Shown one piece after another: positions 53,826-63,933 of a stretch of DNA of 64,000 nucleotides. The notes under the pieces are model-generated. The model was not told the origin of the DNA. It did not search any database and saw only the letters and a program-made list of their open reading frames with translations. The position numbers and the translations under genes were made by a program. The stretch is taken from the NCBI GenBank assembly GCA_030728985.1, contig JANQYI010000009.1, positions 160,243 through 224,242 on the forward strand, given 5' to 3'. The first letter of the stretch is position 1. Each line of letters opens with the position of its first letter. The DNA is from Burkholderiaceae bacterium (GTDB taxonomy: Bacteria > Pseudomonadota > Gammaproteobacteria > Burkholderiales > Burkholderiaceae_B).

Positions 53826-56420
53826 ATGAATACTGCGAATCGCAAACCTCTTCCCGGCACCAAGCTTGACTATTTCGACACCCGCGCGGCCGTCGATGCG
53901 ATCAAGCCGGGTGCCTATGACAAGCTGCCTTACACCTCGCGTGTATTGGCTGAAAATCTGGTGCGTCGTTGCGACCCCGCCACGCTCGTGGCTTCGTTGA
54001 CCCAACTCATCGACCGCAAACGTGATCTGGATTTTCCCTGGTTTCCTGCCAGGGTTGTTTGCCATGACATCCTTGGGCAAACTGCCCTGGTAGATCTGGC
54101 AGGACTGAGGGATGCGATCGCAGCGCAAGGCGGAGATCCCGCACTGGTCAATCCGGTTGTCCCGACACAGTTGATTGTCGATCACTCATTGGCTGTGGAG
54201 TGTGGCGGGTACGATCCGGACGCCTTTGAAAAAAACCGTGCCATCGAAGACCGACGTAACGAGGATCGTTTTCATTTTATTAACTGGACAAAAAAGACCT
54301 TCAAAAACGTTGACGTGATTCCCCCCGGCAACGGCATCATGCACCAGATCAATCTGGAGCGTATGTCACCCGTGATTCATGCTCAACAAGGTGTCGCCTT
54401 TCCTGATACCTTGGTCGGCACTGACAGTCACACGCCGCACGTTGACGCACTCGGTGTCATCGCCATTGGCGTTGGCGGCCTAGAAGCAGAAAGCGTTATG
54501 CTGGGTCGCGCCTCTTGGATGAGACTGCCCGATATCATTGGTGTGGAGCTCACCGGCAAATTACAGCCCGGCATCACCGCCACTGATTTAGTATTAGCGC
54601 TTACAGAGTATTTACGTAGTCAAAAAGTCGTGTCGTCATACCTTGAATTTTTCGGCGAAGGCGCGGCGCATCTGACACTTGGCGACCGTGCAACGATTTC
54701 AAACATGACGCCAGAGTACGGTGCGACAGCGGCGATGTTTTACATCGATCAGCAAACCATCGACTATCTGACCTTGACGGGTCGCGAAGCTGAGCAGGTC
54801 AAACTTGTCGAGACCTATGCCAAGCATGCGGGACTTTGGGCCGATAGTCTAAAGACGGCCGAGTATGAGCGTGTGTTGCATTTCGATCTGTCCACGGTGG
54901 TGCGCAATATCGCGGGCCCATCTAATCCACATCGTCGTGTGGCGACTACGGATCTGGCGGCTAAAGGCATTTCTGGCAAGGTCGAAAACGAACCGGGTCT
55001 GATGCCTGATGGGGCCGTCATTATTGCGGCGATTACGAGTTGCACCAACACAAGCAATCCACGTAACGTGATTGCTGCGGGCCTGTTGGCGCGTAACGCC
55101 AATGCACGCGGACTGACTCGCAAGCCTTGGGTCAAAAGCTCATTGGCACCGGGCTCGAAAACGGTTGAGCTTTACCTCAACGACGCAAAGTTGTTATCTG
55201 AACTGGAAAAGCTTGGCTTTGGCATTGTGGCGTTTGCCTGCACAACCTGTAATGGCATGAGCGGCGCGCTGGATCCCGTGATTCAACAAGAGATCATCGA
55301 TCGCGATCTGTACGCGACGGCTGTCTTGTCCGGCAACCGTAATTTTGACGGTCGTATTCACCCCTATGCGAAACAGGCATTTTTAGCCTCGCCTCCTTTG
55401 GTGGTGGCCTACGCCATCGCGGGCACCATCCGCTTTGATATTGAGCGCGATGTGCTGGGCGTCGACCAAGACGGCAAACCTGTCATGCTCAAGGATCTCT
55501 GGCCCTCGGACGAAGAGATCGATGCCATCGTCAAGGCCAGCGTCAAGCCCGAGCAGTTCCGTAAAGTCTACGAACCGATGTTCGCGGCGACGGTAGACAC
55601 AGGGGAAAAGCTCAGCCCACTTTACGACTGGCGTCCGCAAAGCACCTATATTCGGCGCCCTCCCTATTGGGAAGGCGCGCTCGCGGGTGCGCGTCACTTA
55701 AAAGGGATGCGCCCCTTGGCCTTGCTGGGTGACAACATCACGACAGATCACCTCTCTCCATCGAACGCCATCATGCTTGACAGTGCGGCTGGCGAATATC
55801 TCGAAAAAATGGGCTTGCCAGAGGAAGACTTTAATTCCTATGCGACCCATCGCGGCGATCATTTAACGGCGCAGCGCGCGACGTTTGCCAACCCTAAGCT
55901 CATCAATGAAATGGTATTGGAAAACGGCAAGGTCAAACAGGGCTCGCTGGCGCGTATTGAACCAGAGGGCAAGGTCACTCGTATGTGGGAGGCGATCGAA
56001 ACCTACATGGAACGCAAGCAGCCACTAATCATCGTGGCAGGTGCGGATTATGGTCAGGGCTCTTCACGCGACTGGGCGGCCAAAGGCGTTCGTCTTGCGG
56101 GTGTTGAAGCGATCGCAGCCGAGGGCTTCGAGCGCATCCACCGCACCAACCTGGTGGGTATGGGTGTTTTGCCACTCGAATTTAAAACTGGCGTCAATCG
56201 CAAGACCCTTAGCCTCGACGGCACCGAAGTCTATGATGTGCTTGGACAACCCACTCCTCTCGCGACGCTGACCTTGGTCATCACGCGTAAAAATGGTGAA
56301 CGTCTTGAGGTCCCGATGACGTGTCGTCTCGACACTGCGGAAGAAGTCTCGATCTACGAAGCAGGTGGCGTCTTGCAACGTTTCGCGCAAGACTTTCTCG
56401 AATCGACAGCAGCGGCATAA
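53826..56420 (+). CDS. acnD: Fe/S-dependent 2-methylisocitrate dehydratase AcnD
   Basis: 864-aa aconitase-family protein that dehydrates 2-methylcitrate to a 2-methylaconitate isomer. [4Fe-4S] cysteines are in [13 protein letters not shown] and ACTTCNGMSG; the swivel domain has [19 protein letters not shown]. The sequence is distinct from AcnA downstream. Placed with prpF, it replaces PrpD, as is known for acnD-prpF systems. The track frame starts inside prpC; ATG 53826, five bases after the prpC stop, gives the expected length. Confidence 0.95.
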   Translation: MNTANRKPLPGTKLDYFDTRAAVDAIKPGAYDKLPYTSRVLAENLVRRCDPATLVASLTQLIDRKRDLDFPWFPARVVCHDILGQTALVDLAGLRDAIAAQGGDPALVNPVVPTQLIVDHSLAVECGGYDPDAFEKNRAIEDRRNEDRFHFINWTKKTFKNVDVIPPGNGIMHQINLERMSPVIHAQQGVAFPDTLVGTDSHTPHVDALGVIAIGVGGLEAESVMLGRASWMRLPDIIGVELTGKLQPGITATDLVLALTEYLRSQKVVSSYLEFFGEGAAHLTLGDRATISNMTPEYGATAAMFYIDQQTIDYLTLTGREAEQVKLVETYAKHAGLWADSLKTAEYERVLHFDLSTVVRNIAGPSNPHRRVATTDLAAKGISGKVENEPGLMPDGAVIIAAITSCTNTSNPRNVIAAGLLARNANARGLTRKPWVKSSLAPGSKTVELYLNDAKLLSELEKLGFGIVAFACTTCNGMSGALDPVIQQEIIDRDLYATAVLSGNRNFDGRIHPYAKQAFLASPPLVVAYAIAGTIRFDIERDVLGVDQDGKPVMLKDLWPSDEEIDAIVKASVKPEQFRKVYEPMFAATVDTGEKLSPLYDWRPQSTYIRRPPYWEGALAGARHLKGMRPLALLGDNITTDHLSPSNAIMLDSAAGEYLEKMGLPEEDFNSYATHRGDHLTAQRATFANPKLINEMVLENGKVKQGSLARIEPEGKVTRMWEAIETYMERKQPLIIVAGADYGQGSSRDWAAKGVRLAGVEAIAAEGFERIHRTNLVGMGVLPLEFKTGVNRKTLSLDGTEVYDVLGQPTPLATLTLVITRKNGERLEVPMTCRLDTAEEVSIYEAGGVLQRFAQDFLESTAAA

Positions 56421-56492
56421 CCACCAAAGCGGCCCCTCAATGAGGGTCCGACCGAATCCCACTGCGAGCTATTTACTTTAGGAAACGTTCAA

Positions 56493-57674
56493 ATGGCGCA
56501 TGCACCTCAAATTAAAGTTCCCGCCACCTATATGCGTGGCGGTACGAGTAAAGGCGTGTTCTTTCGCTTACAGGACATGCCTCCCGCCACACAGGTGCCC
56601 GGTGCGGCCCGTGATGCGTTGCTGATGCGTGTCATCGGCAGTCCGGACCCCTATGGCAAACAAACAGACGGCATGGGTGCGGCGACTTCGAGCACCAGCA
56701 AAACTGTCATCCTGGCTAAAAGTACGCGCCCGGATCATGACGTGGACTATTTGTTTGGTCAGGTCTCGATCGACAAGCCCTTTGTCGACTGGAGCGGCAA
56801 CTGCGGCAACCTTTCTGCGGCGGTAGGACCCTTCAGCATCAGCAACGGTTTGGTGGATCCAAGTCGTATTCCACAAAACGGCCTTGCGACCATCAGAATT
56901 TGGCAAGCGAATATTGGTAAAACTATCATTTCTCATGTGCAGATGACCGATGGTGCCGTCCAGGAGACGGGTGATTTCGAACTCGATGGCGTGACTTTTC
57001 CCGCCGCGGAAGTGCAACTAGAGTTCATGGATCCCGCGGCCGAAGAAGAAGGTGGCGGCGGCGCCATGTTTCCTACAGGCAATCTTGTCGACGACTTAGT
57101 CGTTCCTGGTGTGGGTACGCTTAAAGCCACCATGATCAACGCCGGCATCCCCACTGTTTTTATCAATGCGGAAGCGATCGGCTACAAAGGTACTGAGCTT
57201 CAGGACGACATCAATAGCGATCCCAAAGCGCTCGAAATGTTTGAGAAAATCCGTGCACACGGTGCGCTTCGCATGGGTCTGATCACTCAACTCGAGGAGG
57301 CTTCCAAGCGTCAGCACACGCCCAAAGTCGCTTTCGTCGCAAAGCCTGCCGACTATGTTGCCTCGAGTGGAAAAAAAATTGCCGCCTCCGACACCAATGT
57401 GTTGGTGCGCGCCATGTCAATGGGCAAACTGCACCACGCCATGATGGGCACTGCTGCGGTGGCGATCGGCACAGCCGCCGCGATTCCTGGCACGCTGGTC
57501 AATCTCGCCGCGGGTGGTGGCAGCCTGGACGCAGTGCGTTTTGGTCATCCCTCGGGCACACTAAGAGTGGGCGCGCAAGCCACGCAGGTGGATGGCGAAT
57601 GGCAAGTGACTAAAGCCATCATGAGCCGCAGTGCGCGAGTGTTGATGGAGGGCTGGGTGCGTGTTCCTGGTTAA
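56493..57674 (+). CDS. prpF: 2-methylaconitate cis-trans isomerase PrpF
   Basis: 393-aa PrpF-family isomerase that turns the AcnD product into the form aconitase can hydrate. N-terminal PATYMRGGTSKGVFFRLQDMP and GNCGNLSAAVGPFSI are characteristic. Follows acnD by 72 bases, of which a short GC-rich inverted repeat (CCCTC-AAT-GAGGG) is part; its role is unclear. Last recognised gene of the prp operon. Confidence 0.95.
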   Translation: MAHAPQIKVPATYMRGGTSKGVFFRLQDMPPATQVPGAARDALLMRVIGSPDPYGKQTDGMGAATSSTSKTVILAKSTRPDHDVDYLFGQVSIDKPFVDWSGNCGNLSAAVGPFSISNGLVDPSRIPQNGLATIRIWQANIGKTIISHVQMTDGAVQETGDFELDGVTFPAAEVQLEFMDPAAEEEGGGGAMFPTGNLVDDLVVPGVGTLKATMINAGIPTVFINAEAIGYKGTELQDDINSDPKALEMFEKIRAHGALRMGLITQLEEASKRQHTPKVAFVAKPADYVASSGKKIAASDTNVLVRAMSMGKLHHAMMGTAAVAIGTAAAIPGTLVNLAAGGGSLDAVRFGHPSGTLRVGAQATQVDGEWQVTKAIMSRSARVLMEGWVRVPG

Positions 57675-57719
57675 ATCCGTTTTCTTTTTTTCTAATCATT
57701 CAAAGTTTGTAATCTCTGT

Positions 57720-58115
57720 ATGCCATTGTATTTTTCTCACGCACTCGTCCTGACCTTTACGTTTTTCATTACAAGCACCTTTGTATTTTTTATCTCTGGT
57801 GCGTATTTGTTTTTTTATAAAATCGATGAAGTCAACGCGCGTTTTAAGCACCCTTATTTGCGCGAACGCAAATTTCTAGATCTGCCGATGAGCATTCGCT
57901 TAACGATCACGTTTGATTATTTTTTACGCATTCTTTTTCATCAATCCAAAGGTTCGTTTGCTCAAAATGCCAATCGATTGTTGTCGCATGTCGAACCGGT
58001 GAACCTGCCCATGGGTGTGCGTTGGCCGATTGTCGGACTATGGGGGAGTTGCGCTGTAGGACTGATTTCCATGCTTGGACTTTGGGCACTTTTGATCATA
58101 GGATCTAACGGATGA
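57720..58115 (+). CDS. Hypothetical membrane protein
   Basis: 131-aa protein I do not recognise. Two clear hydrophobic helices: one at the N-terminus (about 8-34, rich in Phe) and one at the C-terminus (about 103-127), with a basic, soluble-looking middle (KIDEVNARFKHPYLRERKF). It overlaps the following acetyltransferase gene by four bases, so the two are probably co-translated. The pair sits between prpF and the acnB operator; 45 bases after prpF, it could be read through from the prp operon. No function proposed. Confidence 0.7.
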   Translation: MPLYFSHALVLTFTFFITSTFVFFISGAYLFFYKIDEVNARFKHPYLRERKFLDLPMSIRLTITFDYFLRILFHQSKGSFAQNANRLLSHVEPVNLPMGVRWPIVGLWGSCAVGLISMLGLWALLIIGSNG

Positions 58116-58384
58116 ATCACATTGAACACAACGCGCAAGGACATTGCTTCGAGCTGAGGCTTGAGGGCCACCGCTGCGTGCTGGACTACGTTCTGCACAA
58201 CAACGTGATGACCGTTACCCACACGGGCGTTCCGAGCGAACTTGGTGGTCGGGGCCTCGCGGCCGAGATCACGCAATTTGCGCTGGACTATGCCCAGTCC
58301 CAAGATTGGAAGGTGATTGCGCAATGTAGCTACGTTGCTGCCTACATCAAGAAGCACCCAGAATATGAAGTCCTTTTGAACTAA
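58112..58384 (+). CDS. Small GNAT-type N-acetyltransferase (YjdJ/NATD1-like)
   Basis: 90-aa mini GNAT domain. The acyl-CoA loop region is VPSELGGRGLAAEITQFALDYA, and the C-terminal KVIAQCSYVAAYIKKHPEYEVLL matches the small GCN5-related family seen in many bacteria and in human NATD1. It starts within the stop of the preceding membrane-protein gene (ATGA). Substrate unknown. Twenty-one bases after its stop comes the acnB operator. Confidence 0.87.
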   Translation: MNHIEHNAQGHCFELRLEGHRCVLDYVLHNNVMTVTHTGVPSELGGRGLAAEITQFALDYAQSQDWKVIAQCSYVAAYIKKHPEYEVLLN

Positions 58385-58405
58385 ATTATATTTAATTTTT
58401 TTATG

Positions 58406-58426
58406 GTCTTATATAAGATATAAGAC
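58406..58426. promoter_or_regulatory. Predicted GntR operator upstream of acnB
   Basis: Perfect inverted repeat with 9-base arms GTCTTATAT and ATATAAGAC around AAG. Matches the site before mdh in 20 of 21 positions and, like it, ends 2 bp before a -35 box. Its centre would be near -48 relative to the expected acnB transcription start. Confidence 0.78.
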
Positions 58427-58428
58427 AC

Positions 58429-58457
58429 TTGCGACACGGATATCTTCGCTCTACAAT
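58429..58457 (+). promoter_or_regulatory. Predicted sigma-70 promoter of acnB
   Basis: TTGCGA (58429-58434), 17-bp spacer, TACAAT (58452-58457). Five of six positions match the -10 consensus and the spacing is ideal. The start would fall near 58464, leaving a leader of about 28 bases. Confidence 0.7.
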
Positions 58458-58491
58458 CATTTCATCCTTCATCACATAGAAAGGCGCTCAC

Positions 58492-61071
58492 ATGCTACAA
58501 GCCTATCGCCAACACGTTGCGGAACGCGCAGCCCTTGGTATTCCTCCCCTTCCACTCTCGGCTCAACAAACCGCCGATCTGATTGAGCTGCTCAAAGCTC
58601 CCCCGGCAGGCGAAGGCGAGACTCTCGTCGACTTAATCACGCATCGCGTGCCTGCGGGCGTGGATGATGCCGCCAAAGTCAAGGCGTCTTATCTTGCCGC
58701 TGTCGCCATGGGTTCGGAAAAGTGTCCGCTGATCTCGCGTGCCAAGGCGACTGAATTGCTGGGCACGATGCTCGGCGGCTACAACATCGGCCCTATGGTT
58801 GAGCTACTGGATGACAAAGACGTCGGCACCATTGCAGCCGATGGACTGAAAAAAACCTTGTTGATGTTTGACGCGTTCCACGATGTCAAAGAAAAAGCCG
58901 CCAAAGGCAACGCGAATGCCAAGGCTGTGATGCAAAGCTGGGCCGATGGCGAGTGGTTCACCAGCCGCCCTGAGGTCCCCAAGAGCCTGACGATCACGGT
59001 CTTTAAGGTCACCGGCGAAACCAACACCGACGATCTCTCACCAGCACCAGACGCCTGGAGCCGCCCTGACATTCCTTTGCACGCCCTAGCGATGCACAAG
59101 AACCCTCGCCCCGGTATCGAACCACAAGAAGCGGGCAAGATCGGCCCCATAAACTTCATCAACGACCTCAAGAAAAAAGGCCATTTGGTTGCTTACGTCG
59201 GTGATGTGGTGGGTACGGGCTCCTCGCGCAAATCCGCGACGAACTCCGTGCTGTGGTTTACCGGGGAAGACATTCCTTTCGTTCCCAACAAGCGTTTTGG
59301 TGGCGTCTGTCTAGGCAATAAAATTGCTCCAATTTTCTACAACACCATGGAAGACGCTGGCGCTCTGCCCATCGAACTCGATGTCTCCAATATGAACATG
59401 GGCGATGTGATTGAGTTGCGTCCCTATGATGGCGAAGCATTAAAAGACGGCAAGGTGGTCGCCAAGTTTCAAGTCAAGTCCGAGGTTTTGTTTGACGAAG
59501 TCCGTGCGGGTGGACGCATCCCCCTCATCGTCGGCCGCGGCCTCACCGGTAAAGCACGCGAAGCACTTGGTCTGCCTCCCTCAACCTTGTTCCGTTTTCC
59601 CCAGAATCCTGCAGCCTCCAAGAAAGGCTTTACGCTGGCCCAGAAAATGGTCGGTCGCGCTTGTGGTTTGCCAGAAGGCCAGGGCGTGCGCCCCGGTGCT
59701 TACTGTGAGCCCATCATGACTTCCGTGGGCAGCCAAGATACGACTGGTCCAATGACCCGGGACGAGTTGAAAGATCTCGCCTGCTTGGGCTTCTCGGCTG
59801 ATCTCGTGATGCAATCGTTCTGCCACACCTCGGCCTACCCTAAAAAAGTAGACGTCAAAACACACCACACTTTGCCAGAGTTCATGAGCAATCGTGGCGG
59901 TATCTCGCTGCGTCCTGGTGACGGCGTGATCCATTCTTGGCTCAACCGCATGTTATTGCCCGACACCGTCGGCACAGGCGGCGATTCGCACACGCGCTTC
60001 CCGATTGGTATCAGCTTTCCCGCAGGTTCTGGACTGGTGGCATTCGCCGCCGCCACGGGCGTGATGCCTCTGGATATGCCCGAGTCGGTCTTGGTGCGCT
60101 TTAAAGGAAAAATGCAGCCCGGCGTCACCCTGCGTGATCTGGTCAGCGCGATTCCTCTGTATGCCATCAAAGCAGGCTTGCTGACTGTTGACAAGTCGAA
60201 CAAGAAAAATATTTTCTCTGGTCGCATCCTTGAAATCGAAGGCTTGCCTGACCTGAAGGCCGAGCAGGCTTTCGAACTGTCAGACGCCTCTGCCGAGCGT
60301 TCCGCTGCGGGTTGTACCGTGCGACTGAACAAAGAGCCCATCATCGAATACATCAACAGCAATATCGTGATGTTGAAGTGGATGATCGCCAATGGTTACT
60401 CAGACGAGCGCAGCCTGATGCGTCGCATCCAGGCAATGGAAGCCTGGTTAGCCAATCCACAGTTGCTGCAGCCCGATGCGGATGCTGAGTATGCTGCCGT
60501 GATTGACATCGACCTGGCTGATATTCACGAACCCATCGTCGCTTGTCCGAACGATCCAGACGATGTCAAAATGTTGTCCGAAGTCGCGGGCGCCAAAATT
60601 GACGAAGTGTTTATCGGCAGTTGCATGACCAACATTGGTCACTTCCGTGCTGCCTCCAAACTGCTCGAAGGCAAGCGCGACATGCCCGTCAAGCTTTGGA
60701 TTGCTCCGCCCACCAAAATGGATGCGGCGCAGCTGACCGAAGAAGGCCACTATGGTGTCTTCGGTAGTGCGGGTGCGCGTACGGAGCCACCAGGCTGCTC
60801 GCTGTGCATGGGCAACCAGGCTCAAGTGCGTGAAGGTGCGACGGTCATGTCAACCAGTACGCGTAACTTTCCCAATCGTCTGGGCAAAAACACCAACGTG
60901 TATTTGGGCTCCGCCGAGTTGGCCGCCATTTGCTCGAAACTCGGTCGCATTCCGACCAAGGAAGAATATTTGACAGATATGGGCGTGCTCGACAAGAGCA
61001 GCGCCGATATCTACAAGTACCTCAATTTCGATCAGATACCTGATTACAAGGATGTGGCTGACGCTGTCTAA
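58492..61071 (+). CDS. acnB: Bifunctional aconitate hydratase 2 / 2-methylisocitrate dehydratase
   Basis: 859-aa AcnB-type aconitase: N-terminal HEAT-like domain ([25 protein letters not shown]), swivel domain ([17 protein letters not shown]) placed before the catalytic domains as is special to AcnB, and cluster cysteines in [14 protein letters not shown] and [13 protein letters not shown]. It serves the TCA cycle and can hydrate methylaconitate to 2-methylisocitrate, closing the methylcitrate cycle. Own promoter and operator upstream; two hairpins downstream. Confidence 0.96.
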   Translation: MLQAYRQHVAERAALGIPPLPLSAQQTADLIELLKAPPAGEGETLVDLITHRVPAGVDDAAKVKASYLAAVAMGSEKCPLISRAKATELLGTMLGGYNIGPMVELLDDKDVGTIAADGLKKTLLMFDAFHDVKEKAAKGNANAKAVMQSWADGEWFTSRPEVPKSLTITVFKVTGETNTDDLSPAPDAWSRPDIPLHALAMHKNPRPGIEPQEAGKIGPINFINDLKKKGHLVAYVGDVVGTGSSRKSATNSVLWFTGEDIPFVPNKRFGGVCLGNKIAPIFYNTMEDAGALPIELDVSNMNMGDVIELRPYDGEALKDGKVVAKFQVKSEVLFDEVRAGGRIPLIVGRGLTGKAREALGLPPSTLFRFPQNPAASKKGFTLAQKMVGRACGLPEGQGVRPGAYCEPIMTSVGSQDTTGPMTRDELKDLACLGFSADLVMQSFCHTSAYPKKVDVKTHHTLPEFMSNRGGISLRPGDGVIHSWLNRMLLPDTVGTGGDSHTRFPIGISFPAGSGLVAFAAATGVMPLDMPESVLVRFKGKMQPGVTLRDLVSAIPLYAIKAGLLTVDKSNKKNIFSGRILEIEGLPDLKAEQAFELSDASAERSAAGCTVRLNKEPIIEYINSNIVMLKWMIANGYSDERSLMRRIQAMEAWLANPQLLQPDADAEYAAVIDIDLADIHEPIVACPNDPDDVKMLSEVAGAKIDEVFIGSCMTNIGHFRAASKLLEGKRDMPVKLWIAPPTKMDAAQLTEEGHYGVFGSAGARTEPPGCSLCMGNQAQVREGATVMSTSTRNFPNRLGKNTNVYLGSAELAAICSKLGRIPTKEEYLTDMGVLDKSSADIYKYLNFDQIPDYKDVADAV

Positions 61072-61077
61072 AAAAGT

Positions 61078-61104
61078 TTCCCCCGACAAACGTTTGTGGG
61101 GGAA
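61078..61104. repeat. Long hairpin after acnB
   Basis: Outer stem TTCCCCC/GGGGGAA enclosing the 12-base palindrome ACAAACGTTTGT, six bases after the acnB stop. No T run follows, so it may protect the 3' end of the acnB mRNA or pause polymerase; an operator role of the inner palindrome cannot be excluded. Confidence 0.6.
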
Positions 61105-61130
61105 TATGCGCATCGAGTACGAGCTGTCGA

Positions 61131-61166
61131 ATCCTCCCGCGGAAAACCCCACGGGAGGATTTTTTT
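61131..61166 (+). terminator. Rho-independent terminator between acnB and acnA
   Basis: Stem ATCCTCCCG / CGGGAGGAT (nine pairs), 12-base loop, followed directly by TTTTTT. Implies that acnA, 61 bases further on, has its own promoter in the short remaining gap. Confidence 0.88.
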
Positions 61167-61227
61167 ATTGTGCGTGAAGTTCACTGCTGGTGTAGGATGA
61201 AAAGATCAACCTCTTGGAGCGGACACC

Positions 61228-63933
61228 ATGAAACACGACACCTTGAACACGCTTAAGAAATTCAAAATTGGTAAAAAAGAAGCGCATTTTTACTCCTTGC
61301 CGGCACTGGGTGCGTCGCTAGGCCTTGACCTCTCTCGTCTACCCCTGTCCATCCGAATTGTGTTGGAGTCCGTTCTGCGCAACTGCGATGGGAAAAAAGT
61401 CACTGAAAGTCACATCCGCGAATTAGCAAACTGGCAACCCAAGAGCGCACGCGAACTCGAAATTCCCTTTGTCGTCGCCCGCGTCGTCCTGCAGGACTTT
61501 ACCGGCGTACCCTTGCTCGCCGATCTCGCCGCGATGCGCACAATCGCGAAAAAAATGGGCAAGGAAGCCAAATCAATCGAGCCTCTGGTGCCTGTTGACC
61601 TGGTGGTCGACCACTCTGTGATGATTGATTATTTTGGCACCAAGAACGCATTGGACCTCAATATGAAGGTCGAGTTTTCGCGTAACAAGGAGCGCTACCA
61701 ATTTCTAAAATGGGGCATGCAAGCGTTTGATACGTTTGGGGTAGTGCCTCCGGGTTTTGGCATTGTTCATCAGATCAATCTCGAGTACCTCGCGCGCGGC
61801 GTGCATCACGATAAAAATCACAATGTGTACTATCCGGATTCACTTGTCGGTACAGATAGTCACACCACCATGATCAACGGCATCGGTGTCGTCGGCTGGG
61901 GCGTGGGTGGCATCGAAGCCGAAGCCGGTATGCTGGGGCAACCTGTTTACTTTTTGACTCCGGACGTCGTGGGGGTCGAGCTGACAGGCGAGTTGCGTGG
62001 CGGCGTTACCGCAACGGACCTGGTGCTCACAATCACCGAGCTGTTACGCAAAGAAAAAGTGGTGGGAAAATTTGTCGAGTTCTGTGGTTCGGGTACCGCC
62101 AAACTCTCCGTGACGGACCGTGCAACCATTGGCAATATGGCGCCCGAGTATGGTGCCACGATGGGATTTTTCCCCGTCGATCATCGAACGATCGAATATT
62201 TCGAAGGCACAGGTCGCAGCAAGGACGAAGTCCAAGCCCTGGAGGCTTATTTCAAAGCACAGGAGATGTTTGGTGTTCCTAATGCTGCGGATATCAACTA
62301 CACCAAGGTCGTCAAACTTGATCTTGCTTCGGTGGTGCCCTCTCTCGCGGGCCCCAAGCGTCCCCAAGATCGCATCGAGATCGGACAGGTCAAAAAAACG
62401 TTCAAAAAACTGTATGCCAAACCGATCGAAGAGAACGGCTTTAATCAGCCCGCCGCCAAACTCGGCAAAGCCTTTACCACCTCGACGGGCAAGACCCTTC
62501 GCAACGGTGATATTTTGATCGCAGGCATCACCTCCTGCACTAACACCTCCAATCCGAGCGTGATGTTGGCGGCAGGATTGCTCGCTAAAAAAGCCGTCAA
62601 AGCAGGCCTTAAGATCCCTCAACATGTCAAAACATCACTCGCTCCTGGTTCGCGGGTCGTCACGGAGTATCTGGAGCGGGCAGGCTTGTTGCCCTATCTA
62701 GACCAACTCGGTTTCGACGTTGCAGCCTACGGTTGCACGACGTGTATTGGTAATGCTGGCGATTTAGCGGCCGATTTCAATCAAGCCATCATCGACAACG
62801 ACCTGATCTGCGCAGCGGTTCTCTCGGGCAACCGTAATTTCGAAGCGCGCATTCATCCCAACCTCAAAGCGAACTTCCTTGCCTCTCCTCCGCTGGTGGT
62901 CGCCTATGCCCTCGCGGGCAACATGATGCGCGACTTGATGACCGAGCCCGTAGGCGTCGGTAAAAAAGGACCCGTCTATCTAGGTGACCTCTGGCCTAGT
63001 GCCAAAGAAGTTGAGAAACTCATGCACTTCGCGATGGATCCGAAAGTCTTTCGCGCCAACTATGCCAAGGTTGAAAAAAAACCAGGCAAACTTTGGCAAA
63101 ACATTGAAGGGGTCACAGGGGATGTCTATGACTGGCCAAGCTCAACCTATATCGCCGAGCCCCCCTTTTTCGCTGAGTTCACAATGGAACCCAAACCCAT
63201 GCCCGCAGTTCGCGGGGCGAGAACCCTTGGAATTTTTGGCGACTCTGTGACAACTGATCATATTTCGCCTGCAGGCGCGATCAGTGAAACCACTCCTGCG
63301 GGTCAATGGCTGCTCGCGCACGGCGTGCAAAAAGCGGACTTTAATAGTTATGGTTCGCGTCGCGGCAATCACGAAATTATGATGCGAGGCACCTTTGCCA
63401 ACGTGCGTATTAAAAACCTGATGATTTCACCTCGCTCAGATGGCTCACGCGTCGAAGGCGGACAGACCCTGATGCAACCGACAGGCGAACAAGTATCGAT
63501 CTACGATGCCGCCATGCAGTACGTCGCTCAAGGCACGCCGACTGTTGTCTTTGGTGGCGAAGAGTACGGCACGGGCTCCTCACGTGACTGGGCCGCCAAG
63601 GGAACACAATTGCTGGGCGTCAAAGCTGTGATTGCGCGTAGCTTTGAGCGTATTCACCGTAGCAACTTGGTAGGAATGGGGGTCTTGCCTCTGCAGTTCA
63701 AAGGGCATGAAAGCGCGACGAGCCTAGGCTTGACCGGTGCCGAAACGTTTGATGTCGAGGGATTGGAACACGGCATTCTGCCCCAGCAAGACGCCACGCT
63801 CGTGATTCATCGCCCAGACGGCTCTAGCCAACGCGTGACCGTACTTCTGCGTATCGACACCCCCATCGAAGTGGACTACTACCAACATGGCGGGATTTTG
63901 CCCTTTGTCTTGCGTCAACTGATCGCGGCTTGA
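61228..63933 (+). CDS. acnA: Aconitate hydratase A
   Basis: 901-aa AcnA/IRP-type aconitase. Starts [28 protein letters not shown]; cluster cysteines are in [16 protein letters not shown] and [11 protein letters not shown]; the swivel domain at the C-terminus has [21 protein letters not shown]. Domain order (swivel last) separates it from AcnB. It is the third aconitase-family gene within 10 kb. In other bacteria AcnA is the stress-stable form. GGAG precedes the ATG (TTGGAGCGGACACC). The remaining 67 bases of the window hold no gene I can support. Confidence 0.96.
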   Translation: MKHDTLNTLKKFKIGKKEAHFYSLPALGASLGLDLSRLPLSIRIVLESVLRNCDGKKVTESHIRELANWQPKSARELEIPFVVARVVLQDFTGVPLLADLAAMRTIAKKMGKEAKSIEPLVPVDLVVDHSVMIDYFGTKNALDLNMKVEFSRNKERYQFLKWGMQAFDTFGVVPPGFGIVHQINLEYLARGVHHDKNHNVYYPDSLVGTDSHTTMINGIGVVGWGVGGIEAEAGMLGQPVYFLTPDVVGVELTGELRGGVTATDLVLTITELLRKEKVVGKFVEFCGSGTAKLSVTDRATIGNMAPEYGATMGFFPVDHRTIEYFEGTGRSKDEVQALEAYFKAQEMFGVPNAADINYTKVVKLDLASVVPSLAGPKRPQDRIEIGQVKKTFKKLYAKPIEENGFNQPAAKLGKAFTTSTGKTLRNGDILIAGITSCTNTSNPSVMLAAGLLAKKAVKAGLKIPQHVKTSLAPGSRVVTEYLERAGLLPYLDQLGFDVAAYGCTTCIGNAGDLAADFNQAIIDNDLICAAVLSGNRNFEARIHPNLKANFLASPPLVVAYALAGNMMRDLMTEPVGVGKKGPVYLGDLWPSAKEVEKLMHFAMDPKVFRANYAKVEKKPGKLWQNIEGVTGDVYDWPSSTYIAEPPFFAEFTMEPKPMPAVRGARTLGIFGDSVTTDHISPAGAISETTPAGQWLLAHGVQKADFNSYGSRRGNHEIMMRGTFANVRIKNLMISPRSDGSRVEGGQTLMQPTGEQVSIYDAAMQYVAQGTPTVVFGGEEYGTGSSRDWAAKGTQLLGVKAVIARSFERIHRSNLVGMGVLPLQFKGHESATSLGLTGAETFDVEGLEHGILPQQDATLVIHRPDGSSQRVTVLLRIDTPIEVDYYQHGGILPFVLRQLIAA

